Below are positions 23,854 to 37,894 of a stretch of DNA of 64,000 bases, one piece after another. The notes under the pieces were generated by a model. It was not told the DNA's origin. It did no database searches and was given only the letters and a program-made list of their open reading frames with translations. Both the position numbers and the translations under genes were made by a program. Positions within the stretch are counted from its first letter, which is position 1. Each line of letters starts with the position of its first letter. The DNA is from Atrichornis clamosus (lineage: Eukaryota; Chordata; Aves; Passeriformes; Menuridae): the NCBI GenBank assembly GCA_013400975.1, contig WBMZ01002591.1, forward strand, positions 1-64,000, in the 5' to 3' direction.

Positions 23854-26800
23854 AGCAGAATAATGCTAATTACAAGAAAGGAGACTAAAAAAAAACCCAA
23901 AAGATCCTATTATGTGAACAAGAGGTCAGAAAAAGTGTACTAAGCACAAAAATCAAAGAAAACTTAGATTTCACTAACTAAATGCCTGTTCCTCCAAGGC
24001 AAGGAGTTTGCTATCATATCCATATATCTACAACCATATGCAGGTTTTCTGACTGTAGCAGTTTTTAATATAAAGATATAGGGCAGTACCAGCCCACTGT
24101 AAATCCATTACAATCACATGTTGTCTCAGCACTTGACTGTGCCATGCCTCTCACACATACACAGGTCTTTGAACGTTGCTTAGAGTCTTCAGTGAGTTGG
24201 AACGGAGAGAAATAGCCTCCTAACATTCACGCTCACATGAGGACAGCCCTTTTATACAGCTGGTCCTGACAAGATCCATAGATAACTACTCAGTAGCTAT
24301 TACATTTATAAGGAAGAAGCAGAAGATACCTTATCCAAGGAGTACGTGATCTGAAAATGCTTAAAACAAGCATTGCAGCACCTCAGTCTTGATAAAGCTC
24401 CTTCACGCTCACAGTAGAGACTTTTCCTGACACCCAGCCAAAGATTTGCTTTCTAAATGCACCTTTTACCCTCATCCATGTAGGGTTTCACTAGGCTGCC
24501 ACAAACTGAACATTGATAGTAGGAGACATTGAAGTGCATGAAATCAGCAAACACCCTTTATGGCAGCACTGAATGCACACAACCACTATTTAAAAACAGC
24601 AGTTATTCCACAAGGTATTTGTCATTATGGCTTGACAACATGCAAAGCTTAAATGGGGGGAAAGATTTCGCTGTTTTGAAGGATCATTCTAAATGTATGC
24701 TTTAAGAACTCAAATGTTTCTTTTTTTTATTGTTTTAGAGGAGTTGTTTCTAGTCAAATATTTCTGCAAAACAGTTATATCTTAAGATTGCCTGCTCCAA
24801 AGATAAATTTGCCTGTCTCTCTACTTATGCTGGGCATCAATGTCACACTAGAAATGAGGACTGTGGTGATTAGATATCAAAAAGAACAAGAGAGAGGTAT
24901 CAAATATTAATTCTTCTGCATAAACGCAGCAAATGGATAAACAACTGCTCAGCCATACATACAGTTAGCTGCCATATACTACCAAGCATCAGTACAGATC
25001 AGCTTTGGCACATACCAGCTAAGCAGTGCAAAACCAGGGGTGGAGCAAGGCTTCTGTTGTTAGAGCATGTGCCTTTTCTCACTGCAGAAGTTTCAGGTAT
25101 GCATGATGATATTCCTACTAAGGAAGTCAAAACATCAGGAGTTTTTAAGATCATTCTCAGTATACAAAGACAATGGGAAAGCAAGAAATTTGTCATCTAG
25201 AAGAATAAAAATCAAGCCCTCTCCATTAATAGTCCTGAAGCTGAATAGGTCTTAATTTCACCACAAATAAAACTAAAATACAAATGCAAATATAATCAAG
25301 TTTTCGTCATTCTTTTCCAGGCTAATTAATTTCTGGTTATTTGTGATTCTAGAACAGCCATTTTAAACACAAATTTGAACACTGGTGGTGTGTGTGCTGT
25401 TATGAAAGATCAGAAGCTTAAATGGGTATTTTATTTTCTCCTAAACTCTAATCAAGGAACTTCAAAGGATCTTAATCCACATATGGTTTAAAATAAATAA
25501 TATTCAGGCATGAAAACAAGTTCTTAGAAGAACTAATGAATTTCCAACTCCATGCTTTGCTTTGTTTAGCTGCATGAGGTAGGAAAACATGCGCAGGAGG
25601 TTGCAAGAAGGGCTGGGGAGTGGATAAGGAGGGAAGATTTCCCAGCCAAGTACTGTGCACTGCAGGGCATGCGGTGGGACACAGCAGAGAACAGAGGCAA
25701 GAGAAGCAGGCAGAGGGACACCGGAGTGAGGTGAATACGTGGCAACACAGCGAGAAGCTATTAGGGATAGGTGCTAACACAGTCCTGACTTCAGTAGCCA
25801 GTTTCCGGGTTCAATCTTTGGAAGGTATTGAAAGCGTGTCACCAGGCTTCCTAAGCTTCTTGGGAAGCATGAGTTCCAGTCCTTAGATTACAGTGGAAAT
25901 CAATAAAGTGCTGTGGTATTATGAAGATGCAAAGTTGTTTTTCACAACTGCTACATGAACTGGAAATGACAAGCTCTTCAACAGTTCTGCTCTTAGATTC
26001 CACTCTGAATTGCATCCTGCAGCATACTGTACAGCGGTTTACTGATTTCTTTATTGTGCCTATGTCCAGGGTTCTCACATTTGTACAATGCGATAAATGG
26101 AGAGCGCTGGGGTCTGAAATTCTCTGTTTATAAAATATGTCTGCAGCAAATACTTCTCACACTGTTCTACCCTGATGCCTTGAAGGGCTACTTTACTTGG
26201 TAAAGAAAGTCATCCCTTATGCCAGATAAGTCATACTTCACATCTTCACAGATTTTTATGCTTAGACTATCAAAGAGGCTGAACCTGTGGTCCCAGCAGG
26301 AAGGGTATTTATCATCTGGGACCATGCTCAGCAACCAAACCGTCATTAGCTTTTAGGAAAATTAGTAATATGAGCTGCAAGCAAACCTGAAGCTTCTACT
26401 AAATGACAATAAGAATCTCAATTGTCCATTACACTCATCATATCCCAGTTTTAAAATATTCTTTTCATGACACACAGATCAAGAGAGTTAAAAAAACATT
26501 AGAACAGATTATATATTTGTATTCAAGAAGAAATTACTGACAGCTAGTAATTCTGCATGACTGTTTAAACAGAGAAACGGATGTTAAAAGAGGCCTTTAA
26601 TGTTAATTTACAGTTCATACACTGGAGATTTAAACTACTCAATATCACACACTGTTTGACTGAATGTGCAAGTCACTCATGATAAATGTGAAGCGATTCT
26701 TCCTATCTGATTTAATCTAATAAAACTCTGCTTAAATGAAATGCAATATATACTGTCAAAATGTAGTGACTACATACTCAATATGAAGGCCAAAATGTGA

Positions 26801-27493
26801 GGAAAGGTGGAAATCTGCAATATTGCTAAACCTTTCAGGTTTCACAAGTAATAACTGACGTTTTATACTGAACTATGGAAAGTATTTGGGTAAGGTTGAA
26901 AGCAGTGGCTATACAGCAGAGCCAGTCCAAAAAGACATTGTACTAAAAATATCAGATCACTATGATAAATTTCACAGAGAAGTGCAATATTTGGTAACCT
27001 CACTGAAAACAGGGGTCATTGGAAGCAAACATTTATGCTGCTTTGCTAAAAGCTCAAACATTTCCGTAGTAACCACATTAGGGCTATCTCCAAACTGATT
27101 AACCCTGGGGATGACTTAAGCCACTGAACTAATTGCCTTGAAGCTCTGAGAGCAGTTCACACCCTTTCCACCCAGCAACTTATTCAAGCACCTTGCTGAG
27201 CTGAGGATAGTCTATTCAATAGGTCTTTCTTTCCTTTTTTCCTCTCTGTTTCTTCATCAAGTAATGCAAGGCCGGTAACATCCCGAGTGCTGTGTACATT
27301 TGGGTACAATATAAACGCAGCAATATACAGAAGTGATTTTAGATGCACATGAGCATTACACACGTGCTTTCAAAATTCTTTGTTTTCACAGAGATTGAGA
27401 ATACTTAGGATACAAATATTAAGTATAAACTTCAGAGAACCAAGACAGCATCCTGAAAGCCACTGCAGAGTTTGGAAAATACTGCTTTCAACA
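23854..27493. other. non-coding, no gene seen
   Basis: No supported gene. A slightly GC-richer patch at 25,560-25,740 gives overlapping open frames on both strands, which is why they exist. A frame at 26,886-27,098 looks moderately protein-like but starts without a splice acceptor and matches nothing I know. Confidence 0.5.
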
Positions 27494-27510
27494 TATTCTA
27501 TGATTCTATA
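27494..27510 (+). mobile_element. possible CR1 3'-terminal tail
   Basis: The string tattctatgattctata has the exact form of the 8-bp-unit tail that ends avian CR1 elements. The preceding gctttcaacat weakly resembles cccttccaac. No further CR1 sequence is readable upstream, so either the insertion was extremely short and old or the match is chance. Confidence 0.4.
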
Positions 27511-30500
27511 CTTATAAAGACAAAATTGTTTCTCCCCTATTTCATTCTAGCAAAATGGAAAATAGTCTTTTTTGACATCTTAAAGCAAACCAGTTCTGAG
27601 CACTTTAAATAACTTAATACAAGCAAGCTCATTTCTGGCAATATAATCCCAACAGACATGAGTTCTGCTTAGTGAACTGTAAACGACTTGTCAAAATTTT
27701 ATTTTAGAAACAGTCTTTCAGAATATGAAAATTCTCCAGTTGACCCAAATTTTCTAAGCAAATATTAGTTTATCCCACAGCCTTGGTCCCAATACCTCTT
27801 CGTTTTCAGATCAAGAAATTCCCTCCTTGCCTTAGCTCAACAATTAGTTTTTGTAGTAGGTATTACTGTTCAGGAGAGTTAGACAAAACTGGAGAGTTAG
27901 CTGGACATGTTTTCTTGAATATTGGTTCAGTGGTGTTTTGGGGGTTTTGCTCTTGATAACCTACACATTTTTTACATCGTGAACACATAGTAGAGTGCAA
28001 GTTTCTGAACAGTACAATAGAAAACTTTGATTTACCTTTCTCTTTATTCATGCCTTTCAAGTGATTAAAAGAATAGGACAGCCTAGTGCAATGATGGGCA
28101 TCAGCCAAGTGAACACCCCCTTCAACAGCCTTCTGGTGCAAGTTGCAGTTCCAGTTTGAAAACTACCTACTGGCATGTGCTTAAAAATGCAAACTAATTC
28201 TTCAAAAACCAAAACAATGTCAGTCAGCTCCATGGTGCAAATCTATGGGCCAGGTTTGTCTTTCCTCTATGAAAAGCATAGCAATTTTCCTGCAGTTACC
28301 TCAAGGTGTGTCAGGTCTCCATGTCCAACTTTGGCTCTGTTCCCAAAAGCTCTTTGGCACCCCCAGTATGGGCCCACCACAGCTGTACTGCTAAAAAAGC
28401 CACCAGCCAAGGCTGTCTCCCACTTCCATGGAATTCCACAGGAAAAAACTCACAGCCTGCATGTTTCCAATAAAGAAATTGGAATTCCAACCCTTCCAGC
28501 TTTCCCACTGTAAACTACGACAATGGTTTCCTCCCACACCAGCCCACCTTGGCTCTGGATGGTTCCCTCCACACACCAGAGGAGGCAGCGAGTACTGCAC
28601 AAGCTCTGCTGCACAATGTGCAACAAGAATGATTCTGCTTACAAATAAACTTTTCTTTCCCCACCAGTGTCAATGCAGAAGTCACATTTTCCCCAACTAA
28701 TTCAGTGTTACTGGTGAACATTATTCCCCTACAAGAATCATATCTGAGGTATTGAAGAACAAATATTGTTTCAGGCCTCAGTGGAACTCAAATCTGAGCA
28801 CGTCAAATTAACATCATCCTTCTGAGGATCCAGCAGGGCTTGAACTTCTGCTGCAGGAAGCAGTAGAGAACATCCAGGAGTGTTTTCCAGCTACTGTTCT
28901 GCATCACTGTTTACCACAGAGGTGTCTGCTTCTGGTGTGCTACAGCAAAAGCAGATGGACATAAAAAAACCAGATACTTGATTGAATAAGGACTTGAGAC
29001 TAGACAGAGCCCTACACCTAACAATCTAAACATTGAAAGAAATAACCTTGTGCCATTATATTAGATATTATGCAAGCCTAGGACAAGTTATATATAAGTG
29101 AGTTCAAACAGGATAATATCCCATAAGCATAATGAGATTTCTTATTCCAGAGGTAAAGTAACTTTAGAATGCATGCCTGACTGGAAATGAAAATATAAAA
29201 GAGAAAAGGACTCGAATAAATGAATGATGAAGAGAGGAAAGGGGGAGCAAGGGCTGAAAGAATCAGTGCCAAAGAGATTCAAATTGAAAAAGATCAGAAA
29301 GATATTCACAGCAACTGTAGGCTAAAACCCAAATTAAGACATGTGAGAAACTAAGGATTAGCTTGAAGAATACTCTTAAAAACCTTGCTGAGCCATAGAT
29401 AGCCCCGACACTACTATTATACTGCAAAACCTTAGGCATTCCACAGACTTAAAGGCAGGCACAGCTACCAGCTGAAGATTTACCAAATGTAAAGAAAATT
29501 AAGAAAAAGGACTCAAGCTGAATGGCTAATCCTTCAACAGCACTGCTGGCAAAGCAATAAAAGCAACACAAGGCCAATATTTACAGAAGTGTGGAAAAAC
29601 AACAGAAGATACATGTTCTTCAATCCTCCTTATTTCATCCCTCCTTCCTTCACCAGCCATTCACTTTCTTCACCAGTTGTCTCTTTCACCTTCTCTCATT
29701 TACCTTTAAGAAGAAACCTTTACTTTTCCCGTCCCTTGGGCCAAAAATTTTATGAAGTCCTATTCTCCCTCTGCATGATGTCCACACCCAGCACAATTTT
29801 AAATAGTTCTTCAGAAAGAAACTAATATGATGCAAGATTGCATGAACTATATAACTCCTACCCCAAGTGGTGATCATATCCAAAATCAGGGGGTCAAATA
29901 CATTTCAATATCCTTTAGACTCTTCTCTACCACTACAGAGGTTAAGAGCAAGTGCTCATATATTTTTAACTGCAGGAACCAACAGGAGGAAAAACCCTTA
30001 AGAAAAGCTGTAGAGCCATTCTCAGTGGGGTGAACATGAGGTTTTCAGTTCCAGGCAGCAATATCATATGAGCACTCTGTCTGCATGGTTTTTCCCCACA
30101 GTGAGGATGGGCCTTTAACAGCTTGGGCACACAGGTCTGCACCCACTGGCAGGGAGGGGCCGGGACACAGGCAAGAGCTGCAGAGCACCAATACACACCC
30201 TAAATCCAAACCCTCTCTTTCACCCTTTGCGCATACTCCCATAGCCTGGGGTAGCTCCAGGAGGGAAAGTTCCCTCAGCCGTGGGAGAGCTCACATTTAT
30301 CTGCAGTAAACCAAGCAGAGGTTTCCAGCTGGCAGAGCAGGGAGTGCGGTGCTGCTCTCACTCTTTCGTGGTCCAGGCACGTTTTCCTCCTGGTACTCCG
30401 AGAGTACTGCTGCCACTGCTGATTAGAGAAGTGACTGGAGCACCTTTTCTGATGAAAGCTAATGTGAAGTGGACACTTGAGACAAGTACTCCAGTTTCTG

Positions 30501-32194
30501 CTGAATGAACCATCAGGCCTATGCAAAAAAATTAGAAAACACTGTTCTATTTCTTAACTGTTTTGTTTACTGCAAGAATCTGTCTGCAACCACTGGGCCC
30601 CTGATATTTTCAGGCCTAAACACCCATAATGGAGATCTGTTAGGAACCCTCAAACTCCCTATATTTGGCTCAAAACAAGCATCCTGCTCCTCTGCATGAG
30701 CTCCCTCACATGCCATCATCTGACAGGATTTCACACTGACCTGGTTCACTGGAAAACTGCAATGGTCTATCCCTAAACTGACATTTTCAAGTACTGGAAG
30801 AGGATTTTCAGTAAAAAGGCAAGTACATGGATGCAGAATCCCTGATTCTTAGTTAGTTCAGGTGCTCTGGGAGGGTAAATGTAAAACACCTTTGCCAACA
30901 ATTAAATTTCACTTTAAAAGAAAAACCACACCTAAGGAGCACTATTTGCAACCAAAAGCAGGTATTCCAGCTAAATTTCACAAGAAACAGCACTCTTATG
31001 GCTATTTTACAGAAATTTCCACCTCTTGTACACACAACTATAAAAGTCATTTGTAATATTCCTTTATGCTCATGCAATACCCACAATGAACAAGTAGTGA
31101 CACACTTAGTGTGTACCATTAATATACAGTTACAAACAAAGTCTGAATACATTTGCATGAAGTAATAACAATAATGAAATAAACTTTCGAGCTTGGTTTA
31201 TCTTCCAACTCAATCAGGTCTGAGGAAATCTGTTTTGTTTCACAGACAGCTGGCACCATTTGCTGAAACTATTAAAAGCCTGCTTAACAAGGTTTATTAA
31301 AGAAAAACAAAGATACATTGGTGCCCTCAAAAATAGCCAGAGCTCATAATTTACTTCACATGGCTCCTCAAAAGATTTAGAAATGGTTGTATCATGAGTA
31401 CTCTCTGAAACACTTCAGATTTCATTAGCTGCTTTTGTTATAAAAAAATACTCAACACAGTATACAATGGAAGCAAAGACGACCACTACAAAATAGAAAT
31501 CTGCCTGTAGGACTTTCCAAATTATTTTTAGACATGTTAATGAATTCTGATTACTTAGAAAGTTATTTCAGTATCCCTCAATCTGCCTGACTGACAGTGC
31601 TAAGTGGGTGACCTGAGCCAGCAAACAGCCCATGAAATCGCTCTTCTCCAGCCTTGATGTCTGGGGCAGGGAAGATACAGATGCTGTCTGCAGAGCACAG
31701 ATTCTCCTTTGCCACTTCTCCCTTCATGTCTTACAGAAACCTGGTGGAGGAAAGGTTGGAGCAGCATAAAATAACCCCCAGTTCATCTTCTACTAAATTC
31801 ACTTTTTACAAGTCTGAGGCTGTCCAAAGATTCACTTCACATTAAACTGAGACACAATTTTTAAAGGAGAGTCTAAACTTAAACTCCAAAAATTCATGGG
31901 CTTCTTATTAAATAATCTAGTTTTTGCAAGTGATGGATACTCCACAACTCACACTGAAACCTATTAAAGCCATAAAGTCACACTGAAATTAGCCCATAGG
32001 AAGTGCCAAAACACACACTGCTCCCAACAGAGCCTCCAACACAAAAACAGCATAAAATGCACCTTATTCTGATTGGCACAATAAGCTCCCTCTTCCAAGA
32101 ATGAAACTGATTTTCAGTGCAGGTGACTCAGCTACTGTGTAAGGAATAAATTGGCAATCAAAACAGGATTGACCCCCCTCAGGCCATTGGCACT
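27511..32194. other. non-coding, no gene seen
   Basis: Almost 5 kb without a supported gene. Overlapping frames between 28,175 and 28,721 and between 29,966 and 30,526 run on both strands through locally less AT-rich sequence. None has a domain, a signal peptide with a credible mature region, or splice boundaries. Confidence 0.5.
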
Positions 32195-32245
32195 GGATTT
32201 GGTTTGGGGTTTTTTTTAAATTATTATTTTCTTTTTGTTTTTTGA
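32195..32245. repeat. G/T-rich low-complexity tract
   Basis: Begins ggatttggtttggggtttttttt and continues as T-rich DNA. It has the same strand asymmetry as the tracts at 11,679, 16,621 and 22,781. Confidence 0.6.
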
Positions 32246-35200
32246 AGGCTACCTGGGGTGAACCAGGCTAAGTGTGAGGAGTGATGAGCTCATCTTTTGT
32301 TCAGCCTCACAGCCAAGGTGGTGCAGAACAGTCTGCGTGACTTCTCAGTAGAGCCACAATTTGTGTGAAAGCCCAGTGTGTTGCAGCTTATTTTCCCTTG
32401 GCTGCTCCATCATATGCCTTCTGTATGACTTGGCCTCATGCTCAGAACAGCCTTAATTGATGGGGATTTTTCCTGAAACTTCTGTACAAAAAAGTATCAC
32501 TTCAGGACACAACAGTGCAAGGCTAGAGATGTGGTTGTTAGCAGTAACCAATGCCTGAAACTCCTGGATTTTTTGTGGTTTTAACATCCAGGATTTACTC
32601 ATGTTGAGAGCCTTGGTTGGAACTCAGTTTATTTAGAAGAGCTTTTACCATCTGTTCTTCCAAATTCTGAAAACATGAAGAGAATACACTTCACAAGCAG
32701 CTACAAACACAGATGAGCTCCGGAATTTTTATTGGGATAAACTGCATACACGGAAAATTAATCATAGTATCTATGAGATTTCTCCTTCAGGCATAAATTG
32801 AGGATTGAATCTCTAATGCTTTCATTTTTTGCCATAGTGAAAATTCTCTGGTTTACATTAATCTTCCATCATACGTCTCCACACTATTAAATAGAGACTC
32901 AAACTCTTTGAAACTAAGATGACTTAAAAGATTTTCTAATTAAAGTGGTCAACCTCACTAATACATCACCTACCATCACACAGTTCTTACAAAGATTTTA
33001 TTATCTAGAAATTAATATCTCTAAATAATTAGCAAGCTAAGTTACAGTTATAACATTATAAAACAGTTTCAAACCACAGTCCAACGAAGAAAATCTATGA
33101 ATATCTACTTTCCTGAAAGTACAGCTTCCAGTCGTTATTCCTGACTTTTCAGCCCATTTCCACCTACTTGACAAATCATGCCTCAGCAAACTCTACCCCA
33201 GTTTTCCATACATTAAAGGTACCAGTTACCTAACTGGTGCTGGGAATAAGGCATTGGAGCTTCCCTAAGCAGGCTTCTGTGAAGGACCCTCCAAAGGATG
33301 ACTTGCTCCACAAGCTCCGAAAGAAGCATGAGCCTGCCCACACCTGCATGGACAACAGCCATTCCAGGCAGACAAGAAATATACCCTTCCCACTCTCCTG
33401 CTGCAAGGACTCGTATTTCCACACTTCACTCCCAGGTAGACTGGTTTGACAAGAAGCCACCACCCCTGAAGGCTGAAGAAACAAATCACTCATTCCCAGC
33501 CCTTATCCTCAGTGTCTGCTGTCACAGTGTCATGCTGATGCTTCCCTGAAGGTGGCAAACTGTCCTCCTGCACGGGCCTGCTCTCATGCCTGTCAGTCTT
33601 TAGAAAGGGCAGATCTGCCTCAAAACTTGTGCAAACTGCAGTACACATACAAAGGAGAAGGTCAGCAAGCAACAGACTTTGAAGGTAGACATAAACCCTT
33701 TTGCCCCAGGAATCAGTCACGTCCTTTTTATCCCTCTCTATATACAAAATATTCTTCTTTGTCTCAACAATGCAGACAACTGGCAAAGGCAGTGCAAGAG
33801 TTCACAGGACACAGTCAGAGTCCCCTGGTCTTGACATTCATTGATGGGTCACTTTCTGTACTTTATTTTACTTCCTCTTGGACAGTCATACCTTTGCTCT
33901 TCCACTGCAGTGCTGTCCATAAGCTGTGGAACTCAGAGTGACTCAGGAATAGTTAAATTATCTCTCCTTGTTGAAGGGCACTTGCTGTAGACCAGGTCAA
34001 AATTACCACTCCGACATTTTGCAACAAAAAAGCACCTTTGCATCAAAGACTGTACAATACTGTGCTGATTTCTTTAAAAGCTCCATGAAACAGAAGTTTA
34101 ACATTAATCATTTTGATTGTCACTTTGTTTTGGTTAAAATTTTGCCCATTTATCTACCTAGTGTATTCAAAATTAACATAGAGGGATATTATTTTACCAT
34201 ATACTATGTCCAAATTCACAAGCAAATTTTAAAATAATTCAGTTATGAAACAATACTGGTTAAGGTCCTCATAAGAAATGTCAGGCTTTTATTCTAGTAC
34301 AGAAGGGGAGGAAACCTTTGAGACAGAAGAAATTTCTGTCCCCTCCCAGGATCAACCATCATAAAAACACCAACACGTCTCTTTGAACCTTAGCTAGCAG
34401 TCTGTGTAGTCTGTTTCAAGGCCCAGAGCACAACTGCTATGGCCAACAGCCCCTCTGGGGGTGCAGGACATGCACAGGGCCTCCCAGATAAGAAAGGAGA
34501 AGTATCTCTTTGCTCCAGCCAGTGACAGGGTAGTAAAGAATGTAATTTATCACATGAACTCCAGCACTCTCAAACCAGCTCACTTCCTCTCTTTCCTGGC
34601 TCCCCGTCGACTTCACCCAAATAAGCTCCATCCCACAGCAATAATCTTTTTCCATGACAAGCCCTCAAAACCCCCAGAGGTTTAAATGGGAACATGACGA
34701 CAAAGCCAGGAAACTCACACTACTTAAAGGAAGGACAACTGTCTATTAATATGATCATGAGCAAAAGCATCTGTCAAATTCTTTTTTTAACATAATCTTA
34801 ATTTCAGACTTAACTCCAGTTTATGAACACATAAAAGAGAAATTCCTTGCATAAATTATGCAGTATGAATTAAACACCCAGCTGCACATAGCTGACAGAT
34901 TTCTAGTAAAAAGTAAAACAAGTCATTCATATAAGTTGTCCATTTGTCAAACATTCATTTTATCCTCTTACAGAGAAAACAGAGATATTTTCAAGTGTCA
35001 CATATCTTTATGTCAAAAGGAAATGTATACAATAGGAATCATATATTTGGAAGAACTTGGCATGTTCCCCAGGTTTGCAGAGCTGGGGTTTAAGAGGTAT
35101 TTTGGTGTGGTGTTTTGTTTAAGGAAAGTTCTGGGGAAAAAAAAGAATGTATCTAATTAGAAAGTTAGCAAAAAATGGAAAAAAAGACTTTTTGGAAGAG

Positions 35201-35509
35201 ACAGAGTATATGAATCCTTTCCCCAGTAAAATCACTTCTGCTAGTATAAAGTCAGAACTGTTACTTTTAGAACAAAACACGTTAATTTTCTTCAAAGTTT
35301 TTCTCTTGGACAAAATAAAAATCCGTTTCAAACCAAACAGTGGAAAAGTGCCCCTTTTTTTCATAAAATCTAGTCTGCTATTGCTCAAAAGAAAGCTGAG
35401 AGTGCAAAAGAAACTAGGAAGCATCAATTTCCCATGTTCTTGCTTTCTTTATTCCATCCTTTAAAATGATTTAGCGCAATTAGGATATTTTAAAAGTTGA
35501 AGCGTCATT
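32246..35509. other. non-coding, no gene seen
   Basis: No supported gene. The 33,213-33,941 interval is somewhat less AT-rich and contains several overlapping frames (up to 129 codons) on both strands. Their amino-acid composition differs by frame without any domain, so I read them as chance. Confidence 0.5.
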
Positions 35510-35800
35510 CAATTGGAGGGAGGCAAGAGGAGGTAACACAGACAACTCCAACACCCGGAGGAGAGGAGGCCCCGGGCACAGAGGGGCTCCCAGCAGTGCT
35601 GGGTCCTGGGTGCCGGAGAAGGGGCAGCAGCACTTGCAGAGTGCAGCCCGTCCTGCCCAGCCTGTCAGCAGCGGGAAACACTCCCGTCTGCCGCCGCAGC
35701 TGGGTCACCCAGCACACCCAGGCAGCTGCCACGTGCCTCCCACCTGCATTCCCAGCACTTGGGAGACAGCAGCTGCTGGCAACCTTCACAATAGCCCCGT
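35510..35800. other. isolated GC-rich patch
   Basis: About 290 bases of clearly higher GC than the flanks, with roughly ten CpG dinucleotides (acccgg, ccccggg, gccgccgc, cacgtg). This is still well below the expectation for a true CpG island. Open frames occur on both strands (94 and 101 codons) because stops are rare in GC-rich DNA. It could be a promoter remnant, an exon of a non-coding RNA, an old GC-rich repeat or simply a local composition shift. Confidence 0.6.
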
Positions 35801-36929
35801 GATGCCTAAGTTCTAATCATCCTGTTTCCCAGATGTAAGCAAAGCAGATGTGGTTTGCCTTAAGAGAGAAGTTTATGGGGACCCATAATGATGTGTGATC
35901 TTAATTTCAGATCTATCTGCTGAAATCTTAATCTGTGCATTAGCTCATCTTTAGGTTTATCATTATGTGTAGAAAAGCTTAATCCTGAGAAGTTAGTTCC
36001 AGCAGACAGTCTTCTTGTGCTCGGAAAGGGGCCTGTCATGCATGGTACCAATTGCCCTATAAATGTTTCCCTTTTTATGCTGCTTCTTCCCATCTTGCAT
36101 CAACGGCTTGAATGCAAATATCTAAAGTAGGTTTTACAGCAATGTGAAGAGAGGAACAATGCATACGCCTGGACAAGGCAAGCAATTTCTCTAATGCATT
36201 GCCAGGACCACTGGTCTTTCTGAGAGAATATATCCTTCTGGTTAGGAATCTGGTTCGGATTTTTATATTTACAGGAGTTTTTTTGAAGGCAGGGGACCAG
36301 TTTCACTTCAGAAATTTAAAAACTCAAAAGACAAATATCAAATAATTTCACTGAACTTTGAACTTAAAGCGGATAATATTAAATGTAGCCTGTCTGCCTT
36401 TCACCTTAAAGCATCACCTCCCTTTACATCCGGGGATCAGATGCATAAACAGACCCTCCTCTTCACCTTATTTTGGGGAACGTAGCTTAGGAAGTTTACC
36501 AGGACATCCCAGCCACTTGTCACTGTGCATGTGTCTGGCCTCCTTGCCAGTGCTGCCAAGCAACCCAGCCACGAGGAAGGCTGTGCCTGCCCTCAGTTGA
36601 ACTCAGTCACGCTGCAGTAAAGGGAGGCAAAGCTGTGAGAGAGCCTCTGCTGAACCAGAAGCTGAACTCAAGGTCAGTACTCCAAGGAGTAGGAAGACAA
36701 GGCACTTGGGCACTGCTCTTACACAGCTGAGATGTTAGTAAGAGCAGTTAAAGAAGAACATTTTTGAGAAGGGGTTTATTCACTGATGTTTCCTTGCCAG
36801 TTGAACCATTATTACAGAAAACACGCCATGTAGTGCCATTCCTGCTCTATTTCCTGGCCTTCAGAAGCGGGGAGCAGTGGTTTGGTCTTGTGGGGTTCTT
36901 AATTCTCTCCTATCCCCCATCCTACTCAA
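35801..36929. other. non-coding, no gene seen
   Basis: Ordinary sequence between the GC-rich patch and the next candidate regulatory block. No repeat signature or exon is recognised. Confidence 0.45.
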
Positions 36930-37165
36930 AATATTAATGAGGAAATTGACAACTTGAATTCACCTAGACTTATTTCAACAAAGCAACAAATTGTTTTTGC
37001 TGGAAGCAATTATGTGCAAATCAGCAACCATTAGATAACTGAGGGGTCTCGTTTACTCCAACAAAAATCTGTTGCTTTGCCCCTGTTGTATGACAAGTTG
37101 CAGATGGGCTGGGGAATGTGTGTTCAGATGGATAGAATTATGGTGGGTTTGCATTCAGAGCAGCA
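36930..37165. promoter_or_regulatory. candidate conserved non-coding element (SOX/POU-type motifs)
   Basis: Contains an inverted SOX-like pair aacaaattgtt (36,985-36,995), an octamer-like atgtgcaaat straddling 37,012-37,021, and E-box strings (cagatg) further right. The sequence is complex rather than repetitive. This resembles neural developmental enhancers by motif content, but conservation has not been shown. Treat it as a hypothesis. Confidence 0.2.
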
Positions 37166-37894
37166 GAGAGCTAAGGCTGAACACTGTAAATAAACGTTGA
37201 CCCATCTGGTGGGAGCAGATTGCATCAGAGGCTGCTTCTTACTCGTCTTGCAAAAACTCTACACACAGGACGACAGTCACACTTTGGCAGGAACAAGTTT
37301 TGCACTACCAGGTCTGGGAGTGGACAGACCCTATCCAGAAACCAAGGCCTAAATAGTCTCTACCTCAAGTTTGAAAAGGTTGGGAATTACAGTTTGAGTC
37401 TGCTATTGCAACTCTAGTTCTGACTATTTCCCTCATCTCTAACCTCATTTCTGCCACAAGCCAGTGGATCTAGTCACCAGTTCAAGACTCCAGATCTCCT
37501 CCAGGTACTTCAGCTTTCCAGTGCCAAAGGGAAGTATAAAATATATTTTATATATACTAAAAAATAATTTATTTCACAACTAGCTTTCCAGGCTGTTTCT
37601 TAGATCTGAAGCCATAGATGCTTACGCATGCCCATAGCCTGGAAAGCACTGCACCACTCGTGCTGGGGAGCATGGCAATGACCCAAGCCCCTGCCATGCA
37701 TGCCAGCACTGAGCACAGGGCACATAAACAAAATTATAACCTCAGTCTCACTAAATGTGCTGGTCTCAGACCATCATGCCATCACCAGCTACATCCCAGC
37801 TACTGCCAGGACCAGTGGCTGTGTTTCAGCTTTTCCATTTTTTTAAAGAACCAGTTGCTGGCATGGTCTATCTCTTCCTCACAATGTGTCAACG
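37166..37894. other. non-coding, no gene seen
   Basis: A short AT run (atatattttatatatac) lies near 37,539-37,560. The right part probably includes the end of the minus-strand CR1 relic, whose 3' boundary I cannot place. Confidence 0.45.

Noticed and set aside
26886..27098. 70-codon plus-strand frame with fairly protein-like composition
   Set aside because: No acceptor before it, the gtaagg near its start would cut it, and I do not recognise the peptide.
33439..33560. ctggtttgacaagaagccacc, considered as an LTR start
   Set aside because: It lacks the TGT start, and no polyadenylation signal, LTR end or target duplication could be found.
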